A DNA stretch of 64,000 bases from an uncultured Lachnospiraceae bacterium (GCA_947176505.1 CAMWQW010000019.1:16436-80435), one strand, 5' to 3'. Positions 51,331-59,961 are shown, numbered from the stretch's first letter. Numbers and translations: made by a program. Notes: generated by a model not told the origin, from the sequence alone.

Positions 51331-53316
51331 CTATTGAACCGCATAGAGACATCCGTAAGACACCTCACTGCACTTATCGTCTACCACCTTATCCCAATCC
51401 TCAATTACGCCGATGATTACCGTCTTATCCGGGTCTTCCGCGGAGTAAGTAGAAGAGACTCCTATGCCCAAAGCTGTCAGGATATCTATGTCCTTCGCCA
51501 TTTCACCGCTCCGGGCTTCCCGCAAAAAGCTGTAATAGTAGCCCGCCAATCCATTGTAATACCCGCTGTCATTATTATATACCACTTCCGTTGTTTCCAG
51601 CTTAATCTCCGCTCCTGCCGGAAGATCTTTGTAGACAAACAAGTCCTCTCCCTTGCTCACTGCGAAATATTTAAAATTCTGTCCGGTATCATTGGTAACC
51701 GTTCCTCTGATGCTCTGCTGTCCACTATATTTCAGGTCACTGTAAATACCGCCTTTTTTCGGCTCCTTAATCATGCCTGCCTGAAAGTAGCCGTCTTCAA
51801 AACCGATTGATGGATTAATGCCAAAGAAAAGTCTGCCGCCTTCCTTCCGGATATGATAGTAATAGTCCTCATCACTGCTCTTATAACTGCTGTCTTCCAA
51901 AGGACCCACATATTCATATCCTTCTGCCAGACGCAACGCCCACTCTTTGTGCCCGGCATCATAGCAGTGCAGATAAGTCCGTGCATTTCCCTTATCAAAA
52001 AGGTTCTCTACCGTCACGGAGTATACATTGGTGCTCACTACCTCAAAGCCTCTTCCAGCCCAATATACAAGAAAGATTCCCACAAGCGTCGTTACAGGCA
52101 CGGCAATCCAGTAGTAATCCCGCTTCTTTGCGAAGCGCAGAATCAGGTACAGAACGGGACCTACAAATATCACGTACAAGATTACAATCAATTTCAACCA
52201 TCCAAACTGCAGGCGGTTGCTGCCATTTCCCAAATAGCTGCTGATACTTGTGAGATAATACTTACCATCATAATAAGAAGTATATTGCCCTGATCCGTAA
52301 CCTGAACTTGCATAACCGCTCACCTGCTCTACCATGCTCTCCACGAAGCTTTTCTGTTGTTCATAATTACCGGCGGCGTTAAGCTTCTCTACTTCCGACA
52401 GCGAGTATGGCAGAATCCCCACTGCGCCATTTCCCTGAGAACACAGTAGGACAAAGATATCATATCCTTGTTTATAGTTACCGTTCACATCAATCAGTTC
52501 TGCCATATGGAGCTGTGAAACGTCCACATAATCACTGAAGCCGTATGTACCTTCTCCCGGGTCATAGATTCTGGAACATTGTATTCCCAGCTCATCAAAG
52601 CCTGTCAATACATCCTCGGCATTCTCCCCCGTACCAATAATCAACATTCCTCCATTATCCCGCCACTGCCTGATATTTTCTAATGTCTTGTCTGACAGAA
52701 CACCGGTATTATAACTGTCGATTACCAGAAAGTCTAACGCATCCAAGGAATCTGCCAGCTTGTCCTGATCCAGTTGCTCCAGCCTTATCGGGTAATTCTT
52801 ACCATAATAGTAAAATTCATTTCCTCCCATATCCAGATAGGTCAACGACATATATTCATCACTTAGGATCCCCATAGTCAATGCTTCTACTTCTTCCTGC
52901 AAAAGCCGTCTAAACTCCTTTTGTGCCACCTTCCCTTCCTTTTGAGAGAGGAGAGTTACCTGCACCGCCCCGTCTGTGCGGTCTATGCTGTCTTTCGGCA
53001 CCTTGACCACGAACTGCTTCGCACTGCCCTGCGGCAGGGACAGTTCTGTATCATAAGCGCAGTCATTTAATCCTCCATAGTAGTCTTCAGTTATCTTCAG
53101 CCGCACTGTTCCTTCCCAGTCCTGCCCCTGATTTTCAACCTGCAGTTGAATCTCATATGCAGACTGATCCGATGGCAGCATCTTTGCATCAATTACAAAT
53201 GTCTGCTCCTTAGCTTTTACCGTCATTCCTGCTTTTCCCATGCAGACACCGCAAAGCACAATCCCCAAGATAAGAAGCATGCAAAACCTTTTGTTTCTTC
53301 TGATTTTAATTCCCAT
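51331..53316 (-). CDS. Large membrane protein upstream of the ABC genes (GldG/DUF4350-like)
   Basis: A 661-residue exported protein. A signal or anchor segment is at the N-terminus (FCMLLILGIVLCGVCMGKAG), then an Ig-like beta region, and a GATase1-like segment (LDFLVIDSYNTGVLSDKTLE, then QWRDNGGMLIIGTGENAEDV). Two spans near residues 380-440 (LKLIVILYVIFVGPVLYLIL; IAVPVTTLVGIFLVYWAG) precede a long extracytoplasmic C-terminal half. This layout resembles GldG or DUF4350-type partners of ABC-2 transporters, but identity is not certain. The ATG at 53316 (MGIKIR) is preferred. It lies 25 bp after the DD-carboxypeptidase gene and 20 bp before the ABC ATPase. Confidence 0.72.
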   Translation of the reverse strand: MGIKIRRNKRFCMLLILGIVLCGVCMGKAGMTVKAKEQTFVIDAKMLPSDQSAYEIQLQVENQGQDWEGTVRLKITEDYYGGLNDCAYDTELSLPQGSAKQFVVKVPKDSIDRTDGAVQVTLLSQKEGKVAQKEFRRLLQEEVEALTMGILSDEYMSLTYLDMGGNEFYYYGKNYPIRLEQLDQDKLADSLDALDFLVIDSYNTGVLSDKTLENIRQWRDNGGMLIIGTGENAEDVLTGFDELGIQCSRIYDPGEGTYGFSDYVDVSQLHMAELIDVNGNYKQGYDIFVLLCSQGNGAVGILPYSLSEVEKLNAAGNYEQQKSFVESMVEQVSGYASSGYGSGQYTSYYDGKYYLTSISSYLGNGSNRLQFGWLKLIVILYVIFVGPVLYLILRFAKKRDYYWIAVPVTTLVGIFLVYWAGRGFEVVSTNVYSVTVENLFDKGNARTYLHCYDAGHKEWALRLAEGYEYVGPLEDSSYKSSDEDYYYHIRKEGGRLFFGINPSIGFEDGYFQAGMIKEPKKGGIYSDLKYSGQQSIRGTVTNDTGQNFKYFAVSKGEDLFVYKDLPAGAEIKLETTEVVYNNDSGYYNGLAGYYYSFLREARSGEMAKDIDILTALGIGVSSTYSAEDPDKTVIIGVIEDWDKVVDDKCSEVSYGCLYAVQ

Positions 53317-53341
53317 ATCTATCCCCTCGTATTTTCTATAA

Positions 53342-54793
53342 TTAACGATTTCTTGCCGTCCGAATAATCTGATCCACCGCCGCCTCCGCATGTACGGGTA
53401 ACTTGCCGGAAGCCCGGTCCTCTGCTCCGGTTTCCGGTTCTTCTATGCCTGTATAGAAAGCATTTAGGGCGTATCTTGCCAACAATCCTGAAACACGTCC
53501 CCTCTCTATGGAGTCCTCAGTTCCCAAGACAATCACTACCAGATCATGCCCTGTAGTTCCGTCGTCCGCAGTCAGGGATGTGACAAGGCAGGCTCCGGCT
53601 TTGTTGGTAGTTCCAGTCTTCAATCCGGTGACTTCGGGCAGATTGTACAGAAGCGGGTTGGTATTACGCACTTCAAGGTCAAGGGACTCTAACGTTGCTT
53701 CCTCAAGAGAAGTAATGTCCGTAATCTGGGGATAGACTTTCAAAAGATAAGATACCAACCGAAACATATCCTCAGCACTCATGCTATTCTGGCGCTTTGC
53801 CGGAATGAAATCTTCTGTATAAGAGGGCAGCCCATTACTGTTGAAAAAAATTGTTTGGGAAAGTCCTAAATCCTGCGCTTTCTGATTCATCATCTGTACA
53901 AAAGCTTCCTCCGAACCGGCAATAGATTCCGCCAGACACAATGCGCATTCGTTGCTGGAAGGCAGAAGCGCGCCCAGTAAAAGTTCCTGTACGGTAATCT
54001 GCTCTCCGGCTTTCAAGGGAATCACTCCATCACCCGAAGCAGATAGCGCTTGAACCGCATCAGAAATAGTGACCGTCTCCTCAAGGGTAATCTGCCCTGC
54101 CGAGATGGCATCCATAGTCAGAAGGCAGGTCATGAGTTTGGAAGTGCTTGCTATAGGATAGGACCAGTCGGACTGATACCGATAGTATATTTCTCCGGTG
54201 GTGGCGTCTCCTACCAGCACACTGTTTACTCCGTAAAAGTAACCGGATTCTTCCAAAGTAACTGGGGAAATGCTAAAAGACTCCTGTGTATGAATCTGTA
54301 GCGAGCCTGCAGCAGAAACAGTAATGTCCACATCCAGAATCATAGCCAAATCTGCTGCCATCATGAAGCAATCATAATCGCCGGAAGGCAGTTTCATAAT
54401 CATTGTATAATAAGATACAGTTTGCTCGTTTACATTAAATTCGTTTCTCCGTAGAGCAATATCCGGGTTTTCGCTGTCTTCCCAAGGGATGTTTTCCACT
54501 CCCACGGGAGTGTAGATACTTCCCGTATTCAAGGAAACGGTATTGTTCGTAATTTCCAGAGAGAAAGCTTTGTCCGTATCTTTAAGAGTCATAGCTATGT
54601 CCCGCAGAGAGAGATAAGTATTGTAATCGTAGCTAAGATCCAAGGTTTTCACGGTGTATGCAGCGCCGGCATCCGTCTCTACCCGGCAGGTTCCGGGAAT
54701 TTCAAAGCTTGCTGCTGCCCTGATTGGCAGGATGGAACATATCAGAATTACAGACAACATAAGGGAACTTATTTTATGTAAGATTATTTTCAT
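53342..54793 (-). CDS. D-alanyl-D-alanine carboxypeptidase with copper-amine-oxidase-like N-domain
   Basis: Secreted penicillin-binding serine peptidase trimming D-Ala from peptidoglycan stem peptides. Of 483 residues, a signal peptide (LMLSVILICSILPIRAAA) is followed by a stalk domain similar to copper-amine-oxidase N domains (TYLSLRDIAMTLKDTDKAFS). The S11 peptidase domain has S216-T-S-K219, SSN (LLPSSNECALCLAES) and KTG (TGLKTGTTNKAGACLV). The conserved set indicates an active enzyme. No C-terminal amphipathic anchor domain was recognised. The ATG at 54793 is preferred. It is second in the nine-gene unit, 17 bp after the anchored protein gene. Confidence 0.93.
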   Translation of the reverse strand: MKIILHKISSLMLSVILICSILPIRAAASFEIPGTCRVETDAGAAYTVKTLDLSYDYNTYLSLRDIAMTLKDTDKAFSLEITNNTVSLNTGSIYTPVGVENIPWEDSENPDIALRRNEFNVNEQTVSYYTMIMKLPSGDYDCFMMAADLAMILDVDITVSAAGSLQIHTQESFSISPVTLEESGYFYGVNSVLVGDATTGEIYYRYQSDWSYPIASTSKLMTCLLTMDAISAGQITLEETVTISDAVQALSASGDGVIPLKAGEQITVQELLLGALLPSSNECALCLAESIAGSEEAFVQMMNQKAQDLGLSQTIFFNSNGLPSYTEDFIPAKRQNSMSAEDMFRLVSYLLKVYPQITDITSLEEATLESLDLEVRNTNPLLYNLPEVTGLKTGTTNKAGACLVTSLTADDGTTGHDLVVIVLGTEDSIERGRVSGLLARYALNAFYTGIEEPETGAEDRASGKLPVHAEAAVDQIIRTARNR

Positions 54794-54810
54794 GGCATCT
54801 CCCTTCCCGC

Positions 54811-55542
54811 TCAATTTTGTGGTTGCTTTAAAGTATATATTATAGGATAATTATCCGAAAAAAGTCCGGAAGGAACAGAATCGGTTTCTTCGGACAGAAT
54901 CAGACTGGAATCCTTCCGAATATAGTATTCCGCCTTTGTAGCAACAAACCCACCGTCGTCAAATCGTCTGGTAAGAATACCTTCTGCTGCTTCATAAGTT
55001 CCGCTGCCGTCATACTCAGCCTGTAACTCTTCCAATGAAGGCAGCAGGGCAGGAGCATAGGACATCAGATAAGAAACCGTAGACATTCCAAAAGTTTCGT
55101 TTACAAGAGTTTCCATAGCCTCCTTGTCTGTGCTGCCCGTATAGCCTGCCATACGAAGTCTCTCGGCTAAAAGTTCCTGAAATGCCACGGCAAATGCCTC
55201 ATAGGCTGCCTGATTGCAGACATCATAGCTTTCCGGTACAACATTGCACCTAAAAGTTCCCTCAGAGTGAGCGGTCTGCTCAAAAGACAAATTGACCCGC
55301 ACAGTCAATCTCGGCATATAAGACTCCATATCCTCCAGAGAGACAGAAACGGCTTCTATCTCTTGCAGCCAGCTAAGAGCTGTGATAGCAGCCTGTTCTG
55401 TCACGTCCAGTTCTGTAGTCCACTCTCCCGAAAGGTTCTTGTCATCTGATGCAAAAAAGTGCAAATACGTCAAAAAAGCGGTGGAAATGCTTAAGGTTAG
55501 AATCAATAGGATAAATACGACATTTTTAATGGTTTTTCTCAC
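54811..55542 (-). CDS. Membrane-anchored extracytoplasmic protein, first gene of the envelope operon
   Basis: A 243-residue protein with a single N-terminal membrane anchor (VVFILLILTLSISTAFLTYL) and an extracytoplasmic domain with mixed helix and strand (MPRLTVRVNLSFEQTAH, then EAFAVAFQELLAERLRMAGY). No catalytic motif was recognised. It is directly behind a TTGACA promoter and 17 bp before the DD-carboxypeptidase gene, so it probably works with it, perhaps as an activator or anchor. That role is inference. Confidence 0.65.
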   Translation of the reverse strand: MRKTIKNVVFILLILTLSISTAFLTYLHFFASDDKNLSGEWTTELDVTEQAAITALSWLQEIEAVSVSLEDMESYMPRLTVRVNLSFEQTAHSEGTFRCNVVPESYDVCNQAAYEAFAVAFQELLAERLRMAGYTGSTDKEAMETLVNETFGMSTVSYLMSYAPALLPSLEELQAEYDGSGTYEAAEGILTRRFDDGGFVATKAEYYIRKDSSLILSEETDSVPSGLFSDNYPIIYTLKQPQN

Positions 55543-55625
55543 AGAAATACCCCCTGCCCGTAGCAGCGGGCGTCTCTTCCTAAGAAGTGTGTTAATTGGA
55601 AACAGAATTTCATGTATTATTTATT

Positions 55626-55654
55626 ACGGTAGCGCATTTTAGGTAAATTGTCAA
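55626..55654 (-). promoter_or_regulatory. Promoter of the nine-gene envelope operon
   Basis: On the minus strand TTGACA (55649-55654), a 17-bp spacer and TACCGT (55626-55631) lie about 85 bp upstream of the first gene. The -35 is perfect and the -10 is weak, which suggests activation or a moderate basal level. Confidence 0.6.
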
Positions 55655-55690
55655 CGATATAGACGCTCTCAAACCCCCTCAAAACAAACT

Positions 55691-56548
55691 TTAAAACAAA
55701 CTGTTCACCCAATTTTCCACACTTTCACTAAACTCATCTGCCCATTCAGTTATTTTTTCATCTTCCATTTCCTCTAATTCTTTAATTCTCTGTTGTACTT
55801 CTTCAGAATAATCTTCCGCATTGATATTTCCCATGCACGCATTAAGCAGTTCTTCGTCAAGATGGAGTATCCATGCGCCCTTCTCCCGACGGGCAGTAGC
55901 CGTCACATCAAACGTGCAAGTCTCGTCCTTGTCATAGGCTTTTATGATTGCGAGCAGACCATCGTCATCCATTATTTGCGACAAATCTTTTATCATCTGA
56001 CCAAGCCCTGTTCCCTCACTTGCTATCATGTTTTCCCAGATACTCATCTCATACTTTCCCATCACCCCATTCATGTCGAGATTTGTAATCTCCATCGTAA
56101 TTTCAGCCTTGTCACCGTCTTCTTCCACATTCTTGATTTCCCATGTGAGATTTTTCAGCATTTCCTCATATAACTCATGGTGGAACTCATACTTTTCTTT
56201 ACCTTTACCAAATTTCATGCCCGGCTGAAGAAGTTCATTAAAAACACGGTACTCACTTCTTGTCGGTATCCCAATCCAATTGTATTCCGTCTGAATATAA
56301 TTGTCCGTGTACATATTGAATCGCTCTAAATCCAACGTTTTCATACTCTCTAACACACTCTCTGCCGTTTCCTCTGCCGAAAGGACGCTGCCACCCATCG
56401 CTCCTTTCGCATGTACGCTGCATGCACTAAGGAAGATACACCCGAGCAGTGCCATGCTACAGAATAGCGCTTTCACGCTTCTTAGTTCTTTTGCAATTTT
56501 CAGCCTTTCTGATTTCACTTGGTTCAATTTCATCTTTTTCACTCTCAT
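55691..56548 (-). CDS. Lipoprotein of unknown function
   Basis: A 285-residue precursor with a long basic N-region and a lipobox (MALLGCIFLSAC, lipid Cys43). The mature part has two alpha/beta repeats of the kind seen in DUF5105/DUF4878-like lipoproteins (AEETAESVLESMKTLDLERF; LTWEIKNVEEDGDKAEITME), ending in a Glu-rich helix. The ATG at 56548 follows GGAGG with 8-base spacing; other in-frame starts upstream are less good. It is a single gene with its own promoter, between the envelope operon and the GHKL/LytTR genes. Function unknown. Confidence 0.72.
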   Translation of the reverse strand: MRVKKMKLNQVKSERLKIAKELRSVKALFCSMALLGCIFLSACSVHAKGAMGGSVLSAEETAESVLESMKTLDLERFNMYTDNYIQTEYNWIGIPTRSEYRVFNELLQPGMKFGKGKEKYEFHHELYEEMLKNLTWEIKNVEEDGDKAEITMEITNLDMNGVMGKYEMSIWENMIASEGTGLGQMIKDLSQIMDDDGLLAIIKAYDKDETCTFDVTATARREKGAWILHLDEELLNACMGNINAEDYSEEVQQRIKELEEMEDEKITEWADEFSESVENWVNSLF

Positions 56549-56637
56549 TATCTTTTCCTCCATTCCGGAACGCATCTGGTTATCAGCTGCCTTGTCTTTT
56601 ACAATTGCAGCCAATCACTGCGCTCCTCTTTACCTGC

Positions 56638-56678
56638 ATTATATTTCCGACATCTTGACCGCACAACGGGGATGTCAA
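56638..56678 (-). promoter_or_regulatory. Promoter of the lipoprotein gene with overlapping inverted repeats
   Basis: On the minus strand TTGTGC (56661-56666), 17 bp and TATAAT (56638-56643) form the likely promoter. Two overlapping inverted repeats, GACATC/GATGTC (56649-56676) and TTGAC/GTCAA (56655-56678), enclose the -35, suggesting a regulator site. Confidence 0.55.
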
Positions 56679-56697
56679 GAACCGTCGGTAAGACAAC

Positions 56698-56723
56698 AAA
56701 AAAAGACGCCGAAACGTCTTTTT
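56698..56723 (-). terminator. Terminator of the GHKL/LytTR operon
   Basis: Stem AAAAAGACG (56700-56708) with CGTCTTTTT (56715-56723), a 6-base loop and a T-run on the minus strand. It overlaps the stop codon of the kinase gene. Confidence 0.85.
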
Positions 56724-58035
56724 ATTCGATTGACTCTATCGAATCAATCGGTATCATTGCCGCAAATGAAAACCACCCGCCTTCACACTTTAGCACGCTT
56801 GTTCCCCTGTTTTTCCTGATTACGGATTCCACATTCAGTAAACCGATTCCATGCAGCGCCTTATTGCGCTTGCTCGTCACAATCCTGTTGTCCTTAATCC
56901 GAACAGTTTCCTTGACCGGATTGCGGATTGACAAAACAAGCTGATTATCTTCCACCACCATCTTAAACTGTATTACCTTGTTTTGTGTAAGCTTCTCACA
57001 CGCCTCTATCGCATTGTCCAGAAGATTTCCCAGCAGCGTTACAATATCTTCCTCACTGATTGTAAGCCCCGACAAGTCGCCGGAAACCATCGTCATGACA
57101 ATCCCCTTCTCACACGCCTCCTGATACTTTCGGTTCAACATCACATTAACCACCACATGGTCTGTATTCACGCACATCTCGCCCTGACGAAGACTTCCGT
57201 TCAAGTCCGATATATATTTCATTGCTTCCTTCGTCCGTCCGCTTTCTATCATTCCCTGAATACAGTTTAGCTGATTCTTATAATCATGCCAGAAACGCCT
57301 CTGCTGCTCATACCGCTCCTTCATGCTCTGATACAAATTCATCTGATTCTGCGTCTGTTCATGTAAAAGACGCAGCTCCTGCATTTCAGATTCCTTTTCC
57401 AGCATGTTAACCATATAATAAAGTCCCAGCACATAAACCGTTGCGAATCCCGTAAGGGCTGCCAGTCTGGCGTAGGTGTCCCATATGCTGCCATTGTTCG
57501 TCATCATGACAAAAGCGATACTCACCATGATACCGATAAGCGAAAATATTGTAAATTTTCCCCATCTCATCCCCGGCAATCTGCGCGCTCGCTTCCTGAA
57601 ACGATAGCGAAGCGCTACCATCAAACATAAATAACCGATATCCAAAACCGGTTCCATCATATTGTTCACAACCTCATAACTCTCCAGTGGAATTATGTAA
57701 ACCGCAGAAGCAAAAATTGCAGAAGCAATCCAGTAAATCCCACAAAAAACTACCGACAGCATCAGATTTTTCTTCACACTTATTCGAAAATAAATCTGTG
57801 CCACAAGGAAAACTATTATAATCACCCTCACCGGCTGTAAAATATAAGGCGGAATCTTCGTTACGGCAATCACCATGAAACCGGCTGCAAATGCCAAAAC
57901 AGTCGTGTGTTGTATCCAATCATATCTCATTTTCCGTCTCGGCACGATAGTCTCAAAGAATACCTGACAGCTCATCCCCATAATAAGTGACAAAAAAATA
58001 CTCCTGATTATAAGTCCAAACATTTCTCCCATCAC
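56722..58035 (-). CDS. AgrC-like GHKL sensor histidine kinase
   Basis: A 437-residue membrane kinase with about six spans in the first 210 residues, a coiled-coil linker (NMLEKESEMQELRLLHEQTQ), the phosphoacceptor region QQRRFWHDYKNQLNCIQGMI (His250), and a GHKL ATPase domain (LLGNLLDNAIEACEKL; NKALHGIGLLNVESVI). The polytopic sensor plus GHKL is the AgrC/ComD type that usually detects peptides. No AgrB protease or obvious precursor peptide gene lies next to it. Its start overlaps the LytTR regulator stop by 4 bp, so they form one operon. Confidence 0.92.
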   Translation of the reverse strand: MMGEMFGLIIRSIFLSLIMGMSCQVFFETIVPRRKMRYDWIQHTTVLAFAAGFMVIAVTKIPPYILQPVRVIIIVFLVAQIYFRISVKKNLMLSVVFCGIYWIASAIFASAVYIIPLESYEVVNNMMEPVLDIGYLCLMVALRYRFRKRARRLPGMRWGKFTIFSLIGIMVSIAFVMMTNNGSIWDTYARLAALTGFATVYVLGLYYMVNMLEKESEMQELRLLHEQTQNQMNLYQSMKERYEQQRRFWHDYKNQLNCIQGMIESGRTKEAMKYISDLNGSLRQGEMCVNTDHVVVNVMLNRKYQEACEKGIVMTMVSGDLSGLTISEEDIVTLLGNLLDNAIEACEKLTQNKVIQFKMVVEDNQLVLSIRNPVKETVRIKDNRIVTSKRNKALHGIGLLNVESVIRKNRGTSVLKCEGGWFSFAAMIPIDSIESIE

Positions 58036-58745
58036 ATCGCTCCTTTATAATCCACGAATGATTCCTTCGCCATCTGAAATCTGGGTCGCGGAATAGGAAG
58101 TTCTTCTCCCGTGTCAAGAAACGCAGTATAGTTGTTGATCCTTCGAATATGCTTCATATTCACAAGATAGCTCTTGTGAATCCGCAAAAAACGATATCCC
58201 GCCAATTTTTCCTCTATTACATCAAGTTTATCGTAAATCTGATATGTCGTTTCCTCATCCTCCATATAATGAAAGATTGATTTATGTCCCCTGCTCTCAA
58301 CATACAAAATGTTGTCCGTATACAGTTTCTTTTCCCCTTCCATGAATACAAAGTTCACCTGCGCGACCTGCATCTTCTGCAATATCGCCCGCATACACTC
58401 CTCCAGAGCGCCTTCTAAGTTGTCCTTCATCAGATAACGAACCGCATTTACCTTGTATCCTTCCAGTGCATAATCAATGAAAGCTGTCACAAATACAATA
58501 TAAGTATCACTGTGAAAAGAACGTATCCTCTCCGCCGTCTGAATCCCGTCCATCTCCTCCATGTTGATATCCAGAAAAACGATGTTGAATTTCACGCTGT
58601 TCTCACACTGTTCTAAGAACTCTTTTCCTGACAAAAAGACATGCAGCTCATACGGCATCTCTCTCCTTTGCATATACCTATCCAACAGCCGTTTCATCTT
58701 GTCTCGATAAAATTGTTCATCATCACATATTGCAATCTGCAGCAT
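58032..58745 (-). CDS. LytTR-family response regulator (AgrA-like)
   Basis: A 237-residue regulator. The receiver domain starts MLQIAICDDEQFYRDKMKRL with phosphoacceptor D59 (NIVFLDINMEEMDG). The C-terminal LytTR DNA-binding domain has LYVESRGHKSIFHYMEDEET, FLRIHKSYLVNMKHIRRIN and LPIPRPRFQMAKESFV. The ATG at 58745 has a strong GGAGG site; the longer in-frame extension runs through a dispersed intergenic repeat and is not coding. It is first in the operon with the AgrC-like kinase. Its target promoters are unknown. Confidence 0.94.
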   Translation of the reverse strand: MLQIAICDDEQFYRDKMKRLLDRYMQRREMPYELHVFLSGKEFLEQCENSVKFNIVFLDINMEEMDGIQTAERIRSFHSDTYIVFVTAFIDYALEGYKVNAVRYLMKDNLEGALEECMRAILQKMQVAQVNFVFMEGEKKLYTDNILYVESRGHKSIFHYMEDEETTYQIYDKLDVIEEKLAGYRFLRIHKSYLVNMKHIRRINNYTAFLDTGEELPIPRPRFQMAKESFVDYKGAM

Positions 58746-58779
58746 ATATATCCTCCGCTTAGTTCGTTTCCCTGTGTCT

Positions 58780-58820
58780 GCATTTTCCTTAAATATTTTA
58801 CTCTGTCGCACTTTCCTATA
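58780..58820 (-). repeat. Dispersed 41-bp intergenic repeat, copy 2
   Basis: Second copy of the element at 29580-29620 (35 of 41 identical). It sits between the XRE-gene terminator and the LytTR gene. It lacks a convincing sigma-A promoter of its own. Confidence 0.75.
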
Positions 58821-58829
58821 ACATAAGAA

Positions 58830-58855
58830 AATCCCAGAGTGGCGGCTCTGGGATT
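58830..58855 (-). terminator. Terminator of the small XRE gene
   Basis: Perfect 10-bp stem AATCCCAGAG (58830-58839) with CTCTGGGATT (58846-58855) and a 6-base loop, followed on the minus strand by TTTTC. It lies directly after the XRE gene stop. Confidence 0.85.
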
Positions 58856-58878
58856 CTAACATTTATAAAATATACACT

Positions 58879-59076
58879 TTAATCAACAAATTCTAGCACC
58901 TCATTTGGAGTACAGCCCAGAATTTTACAAAGCTTCTCCAATGTATCTACCGTAATTCCTCGATTGTGCCTCAAACTGGTAACGGTTCTCGGATTTATAT
59001 TATGTTTATGGATAAGAGCATACGTTGTTACCCCTTTATTCTCCATCGTCCTCCATAGAGGCTCATAACTAACCAT
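58879..59076 (-). CDS. Small XRE/Cro-like regulator
   Basis: A 65-residue, single-domain helix-turn-helix protein (MENKGVTTYALIHKHNI, then TVTSLRHNRGITVDTLEKLC and CTPNEVLEFVD), similar to YozG-like regulators. The ATG at 59076 (MVSYEP) is preferred because GGAGGG precedes it. It faces the divergent gene at 59262 across a large perfect inverted repeat made of two operator-like half sites, which it probably binds. The small size suggests a dimeric repressor. Confidence 0.88.
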   Translation of the reverse strand: MVSYEPLWRTMENKGVTTYALIHKHNINPRTVTSLRHNRGITVDTLEKLCKILGCTPNEVLEFVD

Positions 59077-59128
59077 ACTTACCCTCCGCATCACACATAA
59101 TAAGATTATGATGCAGAAAATATTTCTT

Positions 59129-59185
59129 GAATATACATAAAAATGTATCTATAATATTCATGTAGATACATTTTTATGTATATTC
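59129..59185. promoter_or_regulatory. Perfect 23-bp inverted repeat, double operator between divergent genes
   Basis: Left arm 59129-59151 and right arm 59163-59185 are exact reverse complements separated by 11 bp. Each arm contains its own smaller palindrome, ATACAT-AAAA-ATGTAT. This gives two operator-like sites with centres about 34 bp apart, as in Cro/CI-type switches. It lies between the XRE gene and the gene at 59262. Confidence 0.8.
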
Positions 59186-59261
59186 ATAAATTCAACTTAT
59201 GTCTTAACAGTAAACAGCAATATAATTTTAAAACCAATCAAACACATGAAAGAAGAAACAT

Positions 59262-59687
59262 ATGACTCTAGCCGACTTCCAAACATTAATCAGCAATACC
59301 TTATCTAATCAAGAGGAAATCATCCATATACTTAACTCAGATACTTCATTATTAGTCAACTGTACTGATGGCTCTAATTTTTTCATAAACATACTGGAAT
59401 CCAAACAAACATTTATACATGACGATTATGCGGAAAAATACGTAAATGAATATATGACAACACATTCAAAGGAAGATTTTGCGCAAGACATATTGAACCT
59501 AGCATCCCATCATTCCGTATTCCTTTTATACTTCATGATTTTTACTAAATTAGAAGAAATGGGAGTCATTGACAGAGGACTACTCTATCACCTTATTGAC
59601 AACATCATACATTATGAAAATGAAATAGATGAATTTACGGCAAGATTAATGAGTCATCTCAAACTAAATGACAACCGTTCAGATTAA
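59262..59687 (+). CDS. Unknown protein divergent from the XRE regulator
   Basis: A 141-residue protein, mostly helical and without signal peptide or membrane span. No family is recognised. The N-terminus reads MTLADFQTLISNTLSNQEEI, a central beta-like segment (SLLVNCTDGSNFFINI) follows, then helices (HSVFLLYFMIFTKLEEMGVI). The codon use is AT-rich. The weak GAAGAA site fits the ATG at 59262. Being paired with a small XRE regulator across a large operator suggests an XRE-controlled accessory gene; its action cannot be inferred. Confidence 0.55.
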   Translation: MTLADFQTLISNTLSNQEEIIHILNSDTSLLVNCTDGSNFFINILESKQTFIHDDYAEKYVNEYMTTHSKEDFAQDILNLASHHSVFLLYFMIFTKLEEMGVIDRGLLYHLIDNIIHYENEIDEFTARLMSHLKLNDNRSD

Positions 59688-59913
59688 ATTATCTATCCTC
59701 AACGGATATGACTTATTCTTATCATTTTCCATAAAAATCCGCCAAAATAGATATCTATTGACATCTATGGAATCCTATTTTAATCTTTCTACCCCGCAGG
59801 GAGGCACAATACCCCTATCATACGTCCTGCGGGAACCAGTCCTTTCCCAATACCAGCCGATAGGAGAAGATACTGCCTTAAAGGCATTGGAAGCCTTGCA
59901 GATACGGAGATAA
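59668..59913 (+). CDS. Possible small protein downstream of the XRE-controlled gene
   Basis: An 81-residue frame overlapping the previous gene by 20 bp. There is no ribosome site at its first ATG; a second ATG at 59766 would give MESYFNLSTPQGGTIPLSY. The C-terminal half (LREPVLSQYQPIGEDTALKA) looks protein-like, and a terminator follows 3 bp after the stop, so it may be a real small gene or the tail of a decayed one. Family not recognised. Confidence 0.3.
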   Translation: MTTVQIKLSILNGYDLFLSFSIKIRQNRYLLTSMESYFNLSTPQGGTIPLSYVLREPVLSQYQPIGEDTALKALEALQIRR

Positions 59914-59915
59914 AG

Positions 59916-59954
59916 AAATGCCGTTGCTTAGTTTTTATCCATGCAACGGCATTT
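59916..59954 (+). terminator. Terminator after the XRE-controlled genes
   Basis: Perfect 12-bp stem AAATGCCGTTGC (59916-59927) with GCAACGGCATTT (59943-59954), loop of 15 bases, followed by TGGGCGG. It marks the end of the plus-strand unit. Confidence 0.75.
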
Positions 59955-59961
59955 TGGGCGG

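Noticed and set aside
58746-58862. Longer N-terminus for the LytTR regulator
   Set aside because: It runs through the same dispersed repeat and a terminator; the receiver domain and GGAGG begin at 58745.
59129-59185. Terminator interpretation of the 23-bp inverted repeat
   Set aside because: It lies between divergent starts, not after a gene, and its arms are AT-rich with internal palindromes; operator is more likely.
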